Of a DNA stretch of 64,000 nucleotides, positions 56,281 to 64,000 are shown piece by piece. Below the pieces are notes generated by a model. The model made no database searches. It was not told where the DNA came from and saw nothing but the letters and a program-made list of their open reading frames with translations. The DNA is from Cyanobium sp. C1_MAG_00004 (GTDB lineage: Bacteria > Cyanobacteriota > Cyanobacteriia > PCC-6307 > Cyanobiaceae), in NCBI GenBank assembly GCA_027486935.1, contig JAIXOF010000099.1, positions 1-64,000 of the forward strand, in the 5' to 3' direction. The position numbers and the translations under genes are program-made. Each line of letters starts with the position of its first letter. Within the stretch, counting starts at the first letter, position 1.

Positions 56281-57599
56281 GCCCCCTGCATGGTGGCGGG
56301 GAACGCCGTACTGGCGGCTTCGCCAGCCAGAACGAGCGACTGCCAACGGCGTCCCAGCTCCTGGCGCAGCGCCGTCGCCGGCACCGGACCGACGGCCGGA
56401 TAGGAGTAACTGCCAAAGGCAAAGGGGTCATCGCCCCAGCGGGTCAGCCACACCTGCAGCGGTGCGCCAATGGTCGCCTGGGGGTAGCAGCGTCTGAGCT
56501 GGCCCAGGGCCGAGGCGACGATCCCATCGTCAGACCTGCGGGCCATCTGGCGCGCCTGGCTGGCGGCGTTGAAGCCCATCAACGCCGGACGGCCGATCAG
56601 CGGTGTCAGATCCACCCACTCGGCCCAGAGACCCGGCTCGGCACTGTCATTGCGGATCCAGGTCTGCGGCCCCCAGAAGCGCTCGCCAAAGACCAGCACG
56701 ATCTTGTCCAACACGCCCATGCCCAGCTGGGCGATCGCCTGGGCCTTGGCCGCGGGCAAGGGGGGATCAAAGCGGATCGCCCCCCGTTGCAGCACCCCTA
56801 AAGGAACGGTGCAGCAGAGCCGTTGGGCCTGGAACACCTGACCGCCAGCGGTGGTCACCGTCACCCCATCGGCACGGTTGTTGATCTGGCTGACCTGCTG
56901 ACCCAGGCGAATGTCGACGCCCTGCGCCAGATGGGCCACCAGCCGATCCAGACCAGCCGGAACCAGCGCATCGCCGCCCAGCAGCTCCTGGCCATCGCCC
57001 CCAGGCGCATCGGCAGCGATCGCGTCAAGATCGGCACCCAGCTCGTGTTCCACATCGGCGATCAGCAGAAAGCGCTGATCGCCACTGAGCTGGGCCGGCA
57101 GCAATTGGCGCAGCGGTTGATCAGCGCGGCCATCGGCTTGGGCCCGGGCCATGGCCGCGGCCAGCCAGGCGTCGGCACCTTCACTGCGGCCGGCGGTCCA
57201 GGGCTGGCCATCGGGGCCGATGGTGATGCGGCTGCTGTCATCGGTCGGCAGCAGCGGCAGTTTCAGCTGGCGTTCGACCAGATCGACCAACGGGTTGGTC
57301 TCCAGACCGTGCAGCCAGGAGGCCCCCAGCTCAATGGGCCAACCCTGACGCCGGTCGGTCCAGATGCGGCCGCCCAGGCGCTGACGCGCCTCGAGCACCA
57401 CCACCGCGTGCCCCGCAGCGATCAGGCGCTGCGCGCAGGCCAGGCCCGCCAGGCCCGCGCCGATCACCAGGGACTGGGGCCCATCGGCTGGGGGCCCGCC
57501 GGCAGCACTCGAGCCGTCCGGGCGCGAGCGCAAATGCCCCCAGCCCAGCACGGCTGCCGAGGCGGCAAGACCCTGACCCACAAACCAGCGGCGCCGCAT
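56238..57599 (-). CDS. FAD-dependent amine oxidase with Tat-like leader
   Basis: The 453-residue flavoprotein begins MRRRWFVGQGLAASAAVLGW, a twin-Arg-type signal. The FAD site is LVIGAGLAGLACAQRLIAAG with VVLEARQRLGGRIWTDRRQG, followed by IELGASWLHGLETN and a C-terminal AGEAASTAFPATMQGAYLSG. This is the monoamine/polyamine oxidase fold. Substrate is unknown; L-amino acids or polyamines are both possible. Periplasmic location is inferred. It lies directly downstream of rsmH. Confidence 0.82.
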   Translation of the reverse strand: MRRRWFVGQGLAASAAVLGWGHLRSRPDGSSAAGGPPADGPQSLVIGAGLAGLACAQRLIAAGHAVVVLEARQRLGGRIWTDRRQGWPIELGASWLHGLETNPLVDLVERQLKLPLLPTDDSSRITIGPDGQPWTAGRSEGADAWLAAAMARAQADGRADQPLRQLLPAQLSGDQRFLLIADVEHELGADLDAIAADAPGGDGQELLGGDALVPAGLDRLVAHLAQGVDIRLGQQVSQINNRADGVTVTTAGGQVFQAQRLCCTVPLGVLQRGAIRFDPPLPAAKAQAIAQLGMGVLDKIVLVFGERFWGPQTWIRNDSAEPGLWAEWVDLTPLIGRPALMGFNAASQARQMARRSDDGIVASALGQLRRCYPQATIGAPLQVWLTRWGDDPFAFGSYSYPAVGPVPATALRQELGRRWQSLVLAGEAASTAFPATMQGAYLSGREAAERLLA

Positions 57600-57604
57600 C
57601 GGAA

Positions 57605-58474
57605 CTAGCCCCGCCGCCTAGCCACCCGCCAGCGGGCGCTGCGGGCGCGGGGGTTCGCCCCGACCTCGTCGTCGCTGGCCTGCACCGCCTTGCGGGTCAC
57701 CCGCTCGAGCCGCTCGTCGCCCAGGAAGGCGGTCTTGACGCGCCGGTCTTCAAGCGAATGAAAGCTGATCACCCCGAACAGGCCCCCCGGCAGCAACCAG
57801 TCAGGGGCTGCACCTAATAAATGATCTAGCACCCCCAGCTCGTCGTTAACGGCGATGCGCAGCGCCTGAAAGGTGCGCGTCGCCGGATGGATGCGGCCGC
57901 GCCGGGCCGCCGGCGGGTAGCAACCGGCGACCAGGTAAGCCAGCTCGGCCGTGGTTCTGCCGGCCCAGGGACCCTGCTCTTGGATGCGGCGGGCAATGCG
58001 GCGCGACAGCCGCTCCTCGCCGTACCCATAGATGAGGTCGGCCAGCTCGGTCTCATCGAGCCGATCGATCAGGGCCCCGGCCGTCTCACCGGCCAGCGGG
58101 TTCATGCGCATGTCGAGCGGACCCTCGAGCCGAAAGCTGAAGCCCCGGGCGGGCACATCGAGCTGGGGGCTGCTGACCCCCAGATCGGCCAGCACCGCAC
58201 TCACCGGCTCGCTGGGCACGAACGCGGCAAAGTTGGTCGCCACGATCTGGACACGATCGGCAAAGGGGGCAAGGGCGCCTGCGGCGGCGGCGCGGGCGCT
58301 CGGGTCCTGGTCCAGCCCGATCAGGCGCAGACCGGGGTGGGCCGCCAGCAGCAGGCCACTGTGACCGCCGCCGCCGAGGGTGCAGTCCAGCAGCACCCCG
58401 CCCGGTGGCAGTTCGGCAAAGGCCGCCAGCACGGCATCGGCCAGCACCGGCACATGGTCAAAGCCCCGATCCAT
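57605..58474 (-). CDS. rsmH: 16S rRNA (cytosine-N4)-methyltransferase
   Basis: The 289-residue enzyme begins [20 protein letters not shown] and shows [19 protein letters not shown], the motif [26 protein letters not shown] and [18 protein letters not shown]. It methylates C1402 of 16S rRNA (the former MraW). It is divergent from ndhH, with a 107-nt spacer between the two starts. Confidence 0.95.
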   Translation of the reverse strand: MDRGFDHVPVLADAVLAAFAELPPGGVLLDCTLGGGGHSGLLLAAHPGLRLIGLDQDPSARAAAAGALAPFADRVQIVATNFAAFVPSEPVSAVLADLGVSSPQLDVPARGFSFRLEGPLDMRMNPLAGETAGALIDRLDETELADLIYGYGEERLSRRIARRIQEQGPWAGRTTAELAYLVAGCYPPAARRGRIHPATRTFQALRIAVNDELGVLDHLLGAAPDWLLPGGLFGVISFHSLEDRRVKTAFLGDERLERVTRKAVQASDDEVGANPRARSARWRVARRRG

Positions 58475-58581
58475 GGCAGCGCGCCCGCCCTGGCCCCATC
58501 CTCGTGCCCAACAGGGGCGGTGACTGAACCGCCGAAGGGTTTCCTTAGGATGGGCCTGCGATCACTGCCGTTGCGGCTGTC

Positions 58582-59766
58582 ATGACCCAGCTCGAGACCC
58601 GCACGGAGCCGATGGTGGTCAACTTCGGCCCCCATCACCCCTCGATGCACGGGGTGCTGCGGCTGGTGGTGACCCTCGACGGCGAAGACGTGGTGGACTG
58701 CGAGCCGGTGATCGGCTACCTGCACCGCGGAATGGAGAAGATCGCCGAGAACCGCACGAACATCATGTTCGTGCCCTATGTCAGCCGCATGGACTATGCG
58801 GCGGGCATGTTCTACGAAGCGATCGTGGTCAATGCCCCCGAGCGGCTGGCCGATGTGCCGGTGCCCCGGCGCGCCAGCTACATCCGGGTGTTGATGCTGG
58901 AGCTGAACCGCATCGCCAACCACCTGCTGTGGCTTGGCCCCTTTCTGGCGGACGTGGGCGCCCAGACGCCGTTCTTCTACATCTTCCGCGAGCGGGAGAT
59001 GATCTACGACCTGTGGGAAGCCGCCACCGGTCAGCGCCTGATCAACAACAACTACTTCAGAATCGGCGGCGTCGCGGCCGATCTGCCCTACGGCTGGCTC
59101 GAGAAGTGCCTCGACTTCTGCGACTGGTTTGGCCCCAAGATCGACGAGTACGAAAAGCTGATCACCAACAACCCGATCTTCCGCAAGCGGATCGAGGGCC
59201 TGGGCACCATCAGCCGCGAGCAGGCCATCAACTGGAGCCTCTCGGGCCCGATGCTGCGCGCCTCGGGCGTGCCCTGGGACCTGCGCAAGGTCGACCATTA
59301 CGAGTGCTACGACGACTTTGACTGGAACGTCGCCTGGGAGACCGAGGGCGATTGCTTTGCCCGCTACCGGGTGCGCGTGCAGGAAATGCGTGAATCGCTC
59401 AAGATCCTGCGCCAGGCCTGCCAGATGATTCCCGGCGGCCCCACCGAAAACCTCGAAGCCCGCCGCATGGCCGAGGGCAAAAGCAGCGAGTTCGCCGGCT
59501 TCGATTACCAGTACGTGGCCAAGAAGGTGGCTCCCACCTTCAAGATCCCCCAGGGCGAGCTGTATACCCGGCTCGAATCCGGCAAAGGCGAGATCGGGGT
59601 GTTCATCCAGGGCAACAACGACGTCACCCCCTGGCGCTTCAAAATCCGCGCGGCTGATCAGAACAACCTGCAGATCCTGCCCCACATCCTCAAGGGCAGC
59701 AAAGTGGCCGACATCATGGCGATCCTCGGCTCGATCGACGTGATCATGGGCTCGGTCGACCGCTGA
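58582..59766 (+). CDS. ndhH: NDH-1 subunit H
   Basis: The 394-residue protein contains [60 protein letters not shown] and the ending [18 protein letters not shown], identifying the NuoD/NdhH quinone-site subunit. It starts [13 protein letters not shown] at the ATG at 58582. A DUF2752 frame follows in the same reading frame. Confidence 0.97.
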   Translation: MTQLETRTEPMVVNFGPHHPSMHGVLRLVVTLDGEDVVDCEPVIGYLHRGMEKIAENRTNIMFVPYVSRMDYAAGMFYEAIVVNAPERLADVPVPRRASYIRVLMLELNRIANHLLWLGPFLADVGAQTPFFYIFREREMIYDLWEAATGQRLINNNYFRIGGVAADLPYGWLEKCLDFCDWFGPKIDEYEKLITNNPIFRKRIEGLGTISREQAINWSLSGPMLRASGVPWDLRKVDHYECYDDFDWNVAWETEGDCFARYRVRVQEMRESLKILRQACQMIPGGPTENLEARRMAEGKSSEFAGFDYQYVAKKVAPTFKIPQGELYTRLESGKGEIGVFIQGNNDVTPWRFKIRAADQNNLQILPHILKGSKVADIMAILGSIDVIMGSVDR

Positions 59767-59823
59767 ATCGACCGCTCAATACCGCTGAACCGCTTCCTGC
59801 GACGTCTTAGCCGGGCCGGCTTT

Positions 59824-60195
59824 TTGTTGCCCGCCAGCCTGACGGGGTATCTCTGGCTCAAAGGCCTGCACCCAGCGCTCCCCGGGTGGCCCTGCCCCCT
59901 GCGCGCCCTGACCGGTATTCCCTGTCCCACCTGCTTTCTGACGCGGGCCACGGGGGCGGCCCTGCGCGGCGATCTGCCCAGTTCGCTGCAACTGCATGCC
60001 TTTGGTCCCGTGGTGGCCACCGCCCTGCTGTGGTGGTCGATCACAGCGCTGCACCAGCGGCGGCTGGTGCCACCCCAGCTGCCGGCCTGGCCCCTGGGCG
60101 CCGGGGCGCTGGCCCTGGTGGCCTACTGGGGGTTGCGTCTGTGGCTCAGTTTTGGCCTGGGGATCCAGGGCTTCCCGGCATTTCCGCCGAGCTGA
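59824..60195 (+). CDS. DUF2752 membrane protein
   Basis: The 123-residue protein has WPCPLRALTGIPCPTCFLTR, the CP-x-TG-x-CP-x-C pattern of DUF2752, and two later helices (FGPVVATALLWWSITALHQR, LALVAYWGLRLWLSFGLGIQ). Function is unknown. The frame is open from just after the ndhH stop, with only TTG codons at 59824 and 59827 as usual-type starts; they lie in a T-run after a 4-bp stem. The stop codon is the first TGA of an 8-nt tandem array. Confidence 0.72.
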   Translation: MLPASLTGYLWLKGLHPALPGWPCPLRALTGIPCPTCFLTRATGAALRGDLPSSLQLHAFGPVVATALLWWSITALHQRRLVPPQLPAWPLGAGALALVAYWGLRLWLSFGLGIQGFPAFPPS

Positions 60196-60256
60196 TCAGG
60201 TGATCATGTGATGAAGTGATCATGTGATGAAGTGATCAAGTGATCAAGTGATCAAG
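60193..60256. repeat. 8-nt tandem repeat, eight copies (TGATSAWG type)
   Basis: Eight consecutive octamers can be read: TGATCAGG, TGATCATG, TGATGAAG, TGATCATG, TGATGAAG and three TGATCAAG. The period is exactly 8 from 60193 to 60256. Most units contain the palindrome TGATCA. The array begins on the DUF2752 stop codon and ends 6 nt before the end of the next, convergent gene. Confidence 0.92.
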
Positions 60257-60262
60257 GCTGAA

Positions 60263-60949
60263 TCAACTGATCAGACCCTTGTGATAAGCCGCATTCTGCA
60301 GATAAAAGCTGCTCACTGGGACAGCCAGCAGGGCACCGAGCCCACAGGTGCACACCGACACCACCACGACCAAGACCCAGGCCAGGATTTCAATACCCAG
60401 AAAATCAGGCCCGTTGGCCGAGCGGTACACCGCCTGAAATGAGGCTGCAAAAGCATCAGTGATCGACTGGTCGGTCAGAAAGATGCGATTCACATAGATC
60501 GGCATCACCAGCGCCACAACGATGCCCGGAACAATGCAGAGCACAAAGCCGATGGTCATCACCAAAGAGAAGAAGATGCCCGCCAGCAGATAGCGCCAGG
60601 GGCGCCTCAGCAGTTCAGAAAAGGCAGCCTTAACCGTGATCGTCTCCCCTTGGGCGTAATGCAGCGCCGGCACCGCCACAAACAGCACCCCCACCAGGCT
60701 GGAGAGAATCGAGAAGGGCACCTGGGCCAACTGCCCCAGGGCCGAGGCCGCCGTAACGGCCGCATCGCCAGCGGCACCACCACCGGCCACCCCGACGCCG
60801 ATCAACACCATCACCCAGGTCACGGCAGCCCCCAGGCCCGCCAGCACCGCGGTGGCGATCCAGATCAGCAGGATCGTTGGCACATGGCGCACAAACGCCT
60901 CCCAGGCCTTGTTGATCGTGGGCTGTTCGTAGGCCAAGGGGGCGGCCAT
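60263..60949 (-). CDS. Integral membrane protein of unknown function
   Basis: The 228-residue protein has about five hydrophobic segments (TILLIWIATAVLAGLGAAVT, ILSSLVGVLFVAVPALHYAQ, YLLAGIFFSLVMTIGFVLCI and others) and a conserved-looking IVPGIVVALVMPIYVNRIFL. That pattern resembles YciC/DUF975-like membrane proteins but not closely enough to name. The ATG at 60949 is chosen; it is divergent from menI. Function unknown. Confidence 0.7.
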   Translation of the reverse strand: MAAPLAYEQPTINKAWEAFVRHVPTILLIWIATAVLAGLGAAVTWVMVLIGVGVAGGGAAGDAAVTAASALGQLAQVPFSILSSLVGVLFVAVPALHYAQGETITVKAAFSELLRRPWRYLLAGIFFSLVMTIGFVLCIVPGIVVALVMPIYVNRIFLTDQSITDAFAASFQAVYRSANGPDFLGIEILAWVLVVVVSVCTCGLGALLAVPVSSFYLQNAAYHKGLIS

Positions 60950-61016
60950 GCAGGTCGGGCGCAAAGTAGTTGGCATCGTCGCAGCTGCCGGCAGGGGAGA
61001 CAACCAGGTGAGACCC

Positions 61017-61466
61017 ATGGACCCTGACACCTGGTTGCTGCTCTGCCGCACCGTGCGCTTCGGGGACACCGACGCCGCTGGCGTGATGCATTTCGCCCGG
61101 CTGCTGAGCTGGTGTCACGAGGCCTACGAAGAAAGCCTCGAGCGCTTTGGCCTGGCGGCGGCCGAGATCTTCCCAACGCCAACGGCCGCCCTGACCGTCG
61201 CCCTGCCGATCGTGCACTGCAGTGCCGACTTTCGCCGGCCCCTGGTGTGTGGCGACCCCATGACCATCGAGTTGGCGCCACGGCGTCTCGATCCCGGCGG
61301 GTTCGAGGTGAGCTATCGCTTCAGCACCAGCGGCCAACCCGCCGCCACAGGCCTGACCCGCCACCTGGCGATCGACAGCCGCAGCCGTCAGCGCTGCCCC
61401 TTGCCCGCCGCCATCAACCGTTGGTTGGAGGCCTCCAACCTGGGGGGAGGGATCCAGCCGCTCTGA
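61017..61466 (+). CDS. menI: 1,4-dihydroxy-2-naphthoyl-CoA hydrolase (4HBT thioesterase)
   Basis: The 149-residue hot-dog thioesterase has VRFGDTDAAGVMHFARLLSW and CHEAYEESLERFGLAAAEIF. The Asp in GDTDAAG is the usual catalytic residue of cyanobacterial DHNA-CoA thioesterases. It releases DHNA for phylloquinone synthesis, the PSI A1 cofactor. menE and menC lie 1 kb downstream on the other strand, which supports the call. ATG 61017 is chosen. Confidence 0.82.
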   Translation: MDPDTWLLLCRTVRFGDTDAAGVMHFARLLSWCHEAYEESLERFGLAAAEIFPTPTAALTVALPIVHCSADFRRPLVCGDPMTIELAPRRLDPGGFEVSYRFSTSGQPAATGLTRHLAIDSRSRQRCPLPAAINRWLEASNLGGGIQPL

Positions 61467-61523
61467 GCTGAACCGACCAGCCACGACTGCCAGGCCCCGG
61501 CCGCTTCGTAGGGGTCCCAGGGC

Positions 61524-61557
61524 CCTTACCAGTGATTGCATGTCATCACTGGTAAGG
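61524..61557. repeat. 13-bp perfect hairpin with TGCATGTC loop, copy 2
   Basis: Arms CCTTACCAGTGAT (61524-61536) and ATCACTGGTAAGG (61545-61557) pair perfectly around TGCATGTC, in the same orientation as copy 1 at 8267-8302. The inner 6 bp and loop are identical to copy 1; the outer 7 bp differ but remain fully paired on both sides. It stands between menI and the MazE/MazF-like ORF. Confidence 0.88.
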
Positions 61558-61593
61558 CGATGGCGCGCCCCCATGGGGACCCCAAAACAAAGA

Positions 61594-61641
61594 TCAGCTG
61601 ACGCTGACCGCACTCAGCTGATCGCATTCAGCTGACCGCAT
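61594..61641. repeat. TCAGCTGA repeats, last two copies in a 14-nt tandem
   Basis: TCAGCTGA occurs at 61594, 61614 and 61628. The last two copies belong to a 14-nt tandem unit, TCAGCTGAYCGCAT. The array runs into the first ATG of the MazE/MazF-like ORF (61640). Confidence 0.75.
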
Positions 61642-62506
61642 GCCGCTCTGCGTCCCATGCGGTGGGAACCCTGATGAGCGGTTGCGCTCCCTCACCCCGA
61701 TGGCTTGTCCTGACGCTGGAACCAACGGCGACCCTGGAACCACTCCTGGCACTGGTTCTGCTGCAGACGCCTGCTTCGGCCTCAGCTCAGCACCCGAATC
61801 GGAGCCTTCGGACCCTTCGGACCCTGCGGTGCTGGCGGCGTTTGAGGCAGCGGCCTGGGAGATCGGCCACAACGCCCGGCGCAGGGACATCCGCCGCAAT
61901 TTGCGCAACCATCGTCAGCGACTGCGGGCCAGGGGCCTGCGGCCTGTGCAGTTCTGGCTGCCTGACCTGCGCCGCTCTGACGCTCAGGAGCAGGCGCGAT
62001 CCCAGTCACGGGCTGTCACCTGGAGTGACGACAGGAGTAGCGGCTGGAGCAACGACTGGAGCAACGTCTTGAGCCTGCCAACGCCGTCGGTGTCAGCCTC
62101 CGAACCCAGGACGGCGATCGCACGGGGTGAGCTGCGGGTGCTGCTCGACAGTGCACCGTTCCCAGCCGCCCTCCAACCGCACCTGGAGCGGCTCCCGAGC
62201 GAAGAACCGAAAGAGGACGCAAGAGAGCAACCCCAGATCGCCGCGATCCTGTTGGACAACGCCTTTTCGGAGCTGTCCACGACTCTCGTGTGCCCGCTGA
62301 CCACCAGGCTCAGCCGCGCCCCACTGCTGCGGGTTCCTCTCAATCCATCGGCAATAAACGGACTGCGCCGTAGCCATCAGCTGATGCTCGATGGGCTCAC
62401 CACCGTGCCCCGCCAGCAACTGGGTGCCTGCATCGGCAGGCTGAGCGACGAGGATCTGAAGCGGTTGGGCCTCGCCCTGCTGGTGGTGTCAGGCCTGGCC
62501 CGCTAG
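61640..62506 (+). CDS. Fused MazE antitoxin-like and MazF toxin-like protein
   Basis: One 288-codon frame encodes three parts. Residues 1-88 are a Pro/Ser/Gly-rich lead of unknown nature. Residues 89-126 (RNHRQRLRARGLRPVQFWLP and AQEQARSQSRAV) match the MazE-type DUF3018 antitoxin. Residues about 160-288 (STTLVCPLTTRLSRAPLLRV, INGLRRSHQLMLDGLTTVPR, LGACIGRLSDEDLKRLGLAL) match MazF. The usual GDYGKPRPALV segment is disrupted: Arg-Pro is replaced near EQPQIAAIL and about 20 acidic residues are inserted, so RNase activity is doubtful. A minisatellite-like SGWSNDWSN linker joins the parts. Later ATGs (e.g. 61700) may be the true start. Confidence 0.7.
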   Translation: MPLCVPCGGNPDERLRSLTPMACPDAGTNGDPGTTPGTGSAADACFGLSSAPESEPSDPSDPAVLAAFEAAAWEIGHNARRRDIRRNLRNHRQRLRARGLRPVQFWLPDLRRSDAQEQARSQSRAVTWSDDRSSGWSNDWSNVLSLPTPSVSASEPRTAIARGELRVLLDSAPFPAALQPHLERLPSEEPKEDAREQPQIAAILLDNAFSELSTTLVCPLTTRLSRAPLLRVPLNPSAINGLRRSHQLMLDGLTTVPRQQLGACIGRLSDEDLKRLGLALLVVSGLAR

Positions 62507-63715
62507 CCACTGCTGCCAGCGCCGGCGCTCCCACTTGCCGGTGACGGTGCGCTCCAGCTGGGGGCACAACAGCCAGCGAGCCGGCCGCTGGGCAGGGGGC
62601 AGCTGGCGCGCCAACAGGGCCAACTCAGCGAGCACAGGCGGACCATCGGCACCAGCGAGGGCCTGCAGGCGAACCAGCGCCACCAGCCGCTGGCCCCAGC
62701 GCGGATCGGGCTCGCCCAGCAGCAGCAGCGCCGCCACCGGCAGCTCTGCAGCCTCAAGCAGCGCCCCAAGCCGCTGCTCCACCTGCTCGGGGAACACCGT
62801 CTCGCCACCGCTGTGGATCGCCCCGTCGAGGCGACCTTGGATCTCGAGCCCGCTGGGGCTGAGCCGGGCGGCATCGCCGCTGCGCCACCAGCCATCGGCG
62901 CTGCGGGGCAGCTGCACCAGCTGGCCCTGGTGCAGCCAGCCGGGGCTGAGCCGACTGGTGAGGACCTCAAGGGGGGCGCTGACATCGGGATTGTCCACAC
63001 ACCCTGGGGCACCAGCAGACCCCACCGCGCCGGCCAGCCGCAGCTGCACATCGGCCAGGGGCTGACCGCAGCCGGACTCGCCCGCCAGAAAGCGCTCGGG
63101 CGGCAGGGCGCAGACCATGGCGGCGGTCTCGGTGGCGCCGTAGCAGGGCGCCAGCCGCAGCTCCAGCTCCCTGGCCCGGTGAGCCAGGGCTGCCGGCAGG
63201 GGGGCACCCCCCACCCAGATCAGATCCAGCTGCTGCAGCCAGGCGATGCCCGCAGGTTCGTCCAGCAGCCGCAAGAGCTGGGTGGGCACCAGCGACAGCA
63301 GCACCGGACCCTGATCCGCCAGGACAGAGGCCGGCAGGGCGCTCGCCAGGGCCACGGGGTCGCGCATCAAGGCGGGGTCCAGGGCCTGGTGGCGCGCGCC
63401 CCAATGGCGGCAGCGCAGCCAGGGCATCAGACCGCTGACGTGATGCAACGGCAGCGGATTGAGGTGCAGACAGGCGGCGGGCTCGTAGCCGAGCGCGCCC
63501 AGCCAGGCAGCGGTGGCCGCCGCTGAGGCCTGCAGGTGGGTGAGGGGCTGCAGGCACCAGCGGCGCCCCCCCGCCGAGCCGCCGCTGCCCACGATGACTC
63601 CCGGGCCGAACTGCCGCTGCAATGCCTCGGGCACCGGCGGAGCCTGCTCATCAGGGGCCGCCAGGGGCACCAGACGCCCCGCATCCCAGGCCTGCTCGAG
63701 CTGCTGGGGAGTCAT
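62489..63715 (-). CDS. menE: O-succinylbenzoate-CoA ligase
   Basis: The 408-residue adenylate-forming enzyme has GVIVGSGGSAGGRRWCLQPL in place of the P-loop, LHHVSGLMPWL, APCYGATETAAMVCALPP, WWRSGDAARLSPSGLEIQGR, LDGAIHSGGETVFPEQVEQR and the catalytic lysine in ERTVTGKWERRRW. It activates OSB in phylloquinone synthesis. The ATG at 63715 overlaps the menC stop (ATGA). Its 3' end overlaps the MazE/MazF-like ORF by 18 nt. Confidence 0.9.
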   Translation of the reverse strand: MTPQQLEQAWDAGRLVPLAAPDEQAPPVPEALQRQFGPGVIVGSGGSAGGRRWCLQPLTHLQASAAATAAWLGALGYEPAACLHLNPLPLHHVSGLMPWLRCRHWGARHQALDPALMRDPVALASALPASVLADQGPVLLSLVPTQLLRLLDEPAGIAWLQQLDLIWVGGAPLPAALAHRARELELRLAPCYGATETAAMVCALPPERFLAGESGCGQPLADVQLRLAGAVGSAGAPGCVDNPDVSAPLEVLTSRLSPGWLHQGQLVQLPRSADGWWRSGDAARLSPSGLEIQGRLDGAIHSGGETVFPEQVEQRLGALLEAAELPVAALLLLGEPDPRWGQRLVALVRLQALAGADGPPVLAELALLARQLPPAQRPARWLLCPQLERTVTGKWERRRWQQWLAGQA

Positions 63716-64000
63716 GACGCCGCCTGCCAGACCTGCCACGGATCGGTGGCCAGCAGCGGGCCGGTGGGCTGCCAGCCGGGGGCCAGGCCGGGGGCCGCGG
63801 GCGTCGGCCCCTGGGCCTGCAGGGCCGCCAGGTGATGGAGCCAGCGGCGGCCGATGCCGGTTTCAAAGGCGGTGCTCAGCATCAGCCGCGGCCGGCCGGC
63901 GCCCAGTTCGGCCAGCAGCGGCCGCGGGTCCCCCTCCTGGCTGGGGCGGCGCACCTGCCAACCCGACCACTGGCGGCGCAGGGCTGGACAGTGGCGCAAC
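63712..64000 (-). CDS. menC: O-succinylbenzoate synthase, C-terminal part (cut by window edge)
   Basis: The visible 95 residues include RPRLMLSTAFETGIGRRWLH and HLAALQAQGPTPAAPGLAPG, the end of an enolase-superfamily OSB synthase. The stop at 63712 overlaps the menE start. The rest lies beyond base 64000. The assignment rests on this tail plus the menE neighbour. Confidence 0.82.
   Translation of the reverse strand, partial: LRHCPALRRQWSGWQVRRPSQEGDPRPLLAELGAGRPRLMLSTAFETGIGRRWLHHLAALQAQGPTPAAPGLAPGWQPTGPLLATDPWQVWQAAS

Noticed and set aside
59809-59826. AGCC/GGCT stem followed by TTTTT after ndhH, terminator-like
   Set aside because: Only 4 bp of stem, and it lies inside the DUF2752 reading frame at its probable start; too weak to call a terminator.

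Overview
The window is GC-rich cyanobacterial chromosome, about two thirds G+C by eye. The gene set points to a picocyanobacterium of the Synechococcus/Cyanobium type: psbD, ycf3, ycf34, a Ycf29-like regulator, RpaA and RpaB, RbcR, chlM, phytoene synthase and desaturase, ten-subunit-scale pieces of the NDH-1 complex (ndhF, D, E, G, I, A, H, M) and phylloquinone genes (menI, menE, menC). Genes are packed tightly on both strands, usually joined by 1-4 nt overlaps within a strand. Eight of the tail-to-tail gene pairs overlap at their 3' ends. Genus assignment is inference; no rRNA is present.

Layout. 1-11 kb: start of psbD, a UPF0367 protein, an ABC ATPase, tRNA-Asn, RpaA, holB-tmk, a copper-type P-ATPase, ycf3, a secreted histidine phosphatase, radA and RpaB. 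10.6-14.7 kb: a lipid block plsX-fabH-fabD-plsC. 14.6-17.4 kb: ycf34-tsaB-ydcF against a CCA-adding-type enzyme. 17.4-24.1 kb: an RRM protein, an alpha/beta hydrolase without a normal start codon, crtB-crtP, ndhM-DUF3172, rbcR and an NnrU/Z-ISO-like membrane protein. 24.2-28.7 kb: ndhF and ndhD separated by two very long hairpins, then a LapA-domain protein. 28.7-40.5 kb: scpA, a sugar-nucleotidyltransferase, metF, a PedR-like regulator, a CYTH protein, nadK, the ndhA-I-G-E operon, gltA, sixA, a DUF3352 protein and a rhodanese. 40.5-48.4 kb: hrcA, a probable prokaryotic pentameric ligand-gated channel, trpB, SUI1, cysC, a PerM/AI-2E family transporter, purE and nagA. 48.5-51.0 kb: an AT-richer island carrying a classical autotransporter. 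51.1-58.5 kb: chlM, a frameshifted DUF167 gene, a lipoprotein-like protein, an RluA-like protein lacking the catalytic Asp, a Ycf29-like regulator, DUF2808, a cysteine desulfurase, an amine oxidase and rsmH. 58.6-64 kb: ndhH, DUF2752, a membrane protein, menI, a fused MazE-MazF-like ORF, menE and the 3' end of menC.

How the genes work together. Most of the window serves photosynthesis and its upkeep: photosystem II and I assembly (psbD, ycf3), chlorophyll (chlM), carotenoid (crtB, crtP) and phylloquinone (men) synthesis, cyclic electron flow and respiration (ndh), and the light and redox regulators RpaA, RpaB, PedR and RbcR. Housekeeping functions are interleaved.

The most unusual items are the single-chain MazE/MazF-like ORF placed between phylloquinone genes, the channel-like protein, the autotransporter island, the twin long hairpins between ndhF and ndhD, and a two-copy hairpin element with an identical 20-nt core and different outer stems. 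Several short tandem repeats (8, 14 and 16 nt units) fill the few real intergenic gaps.
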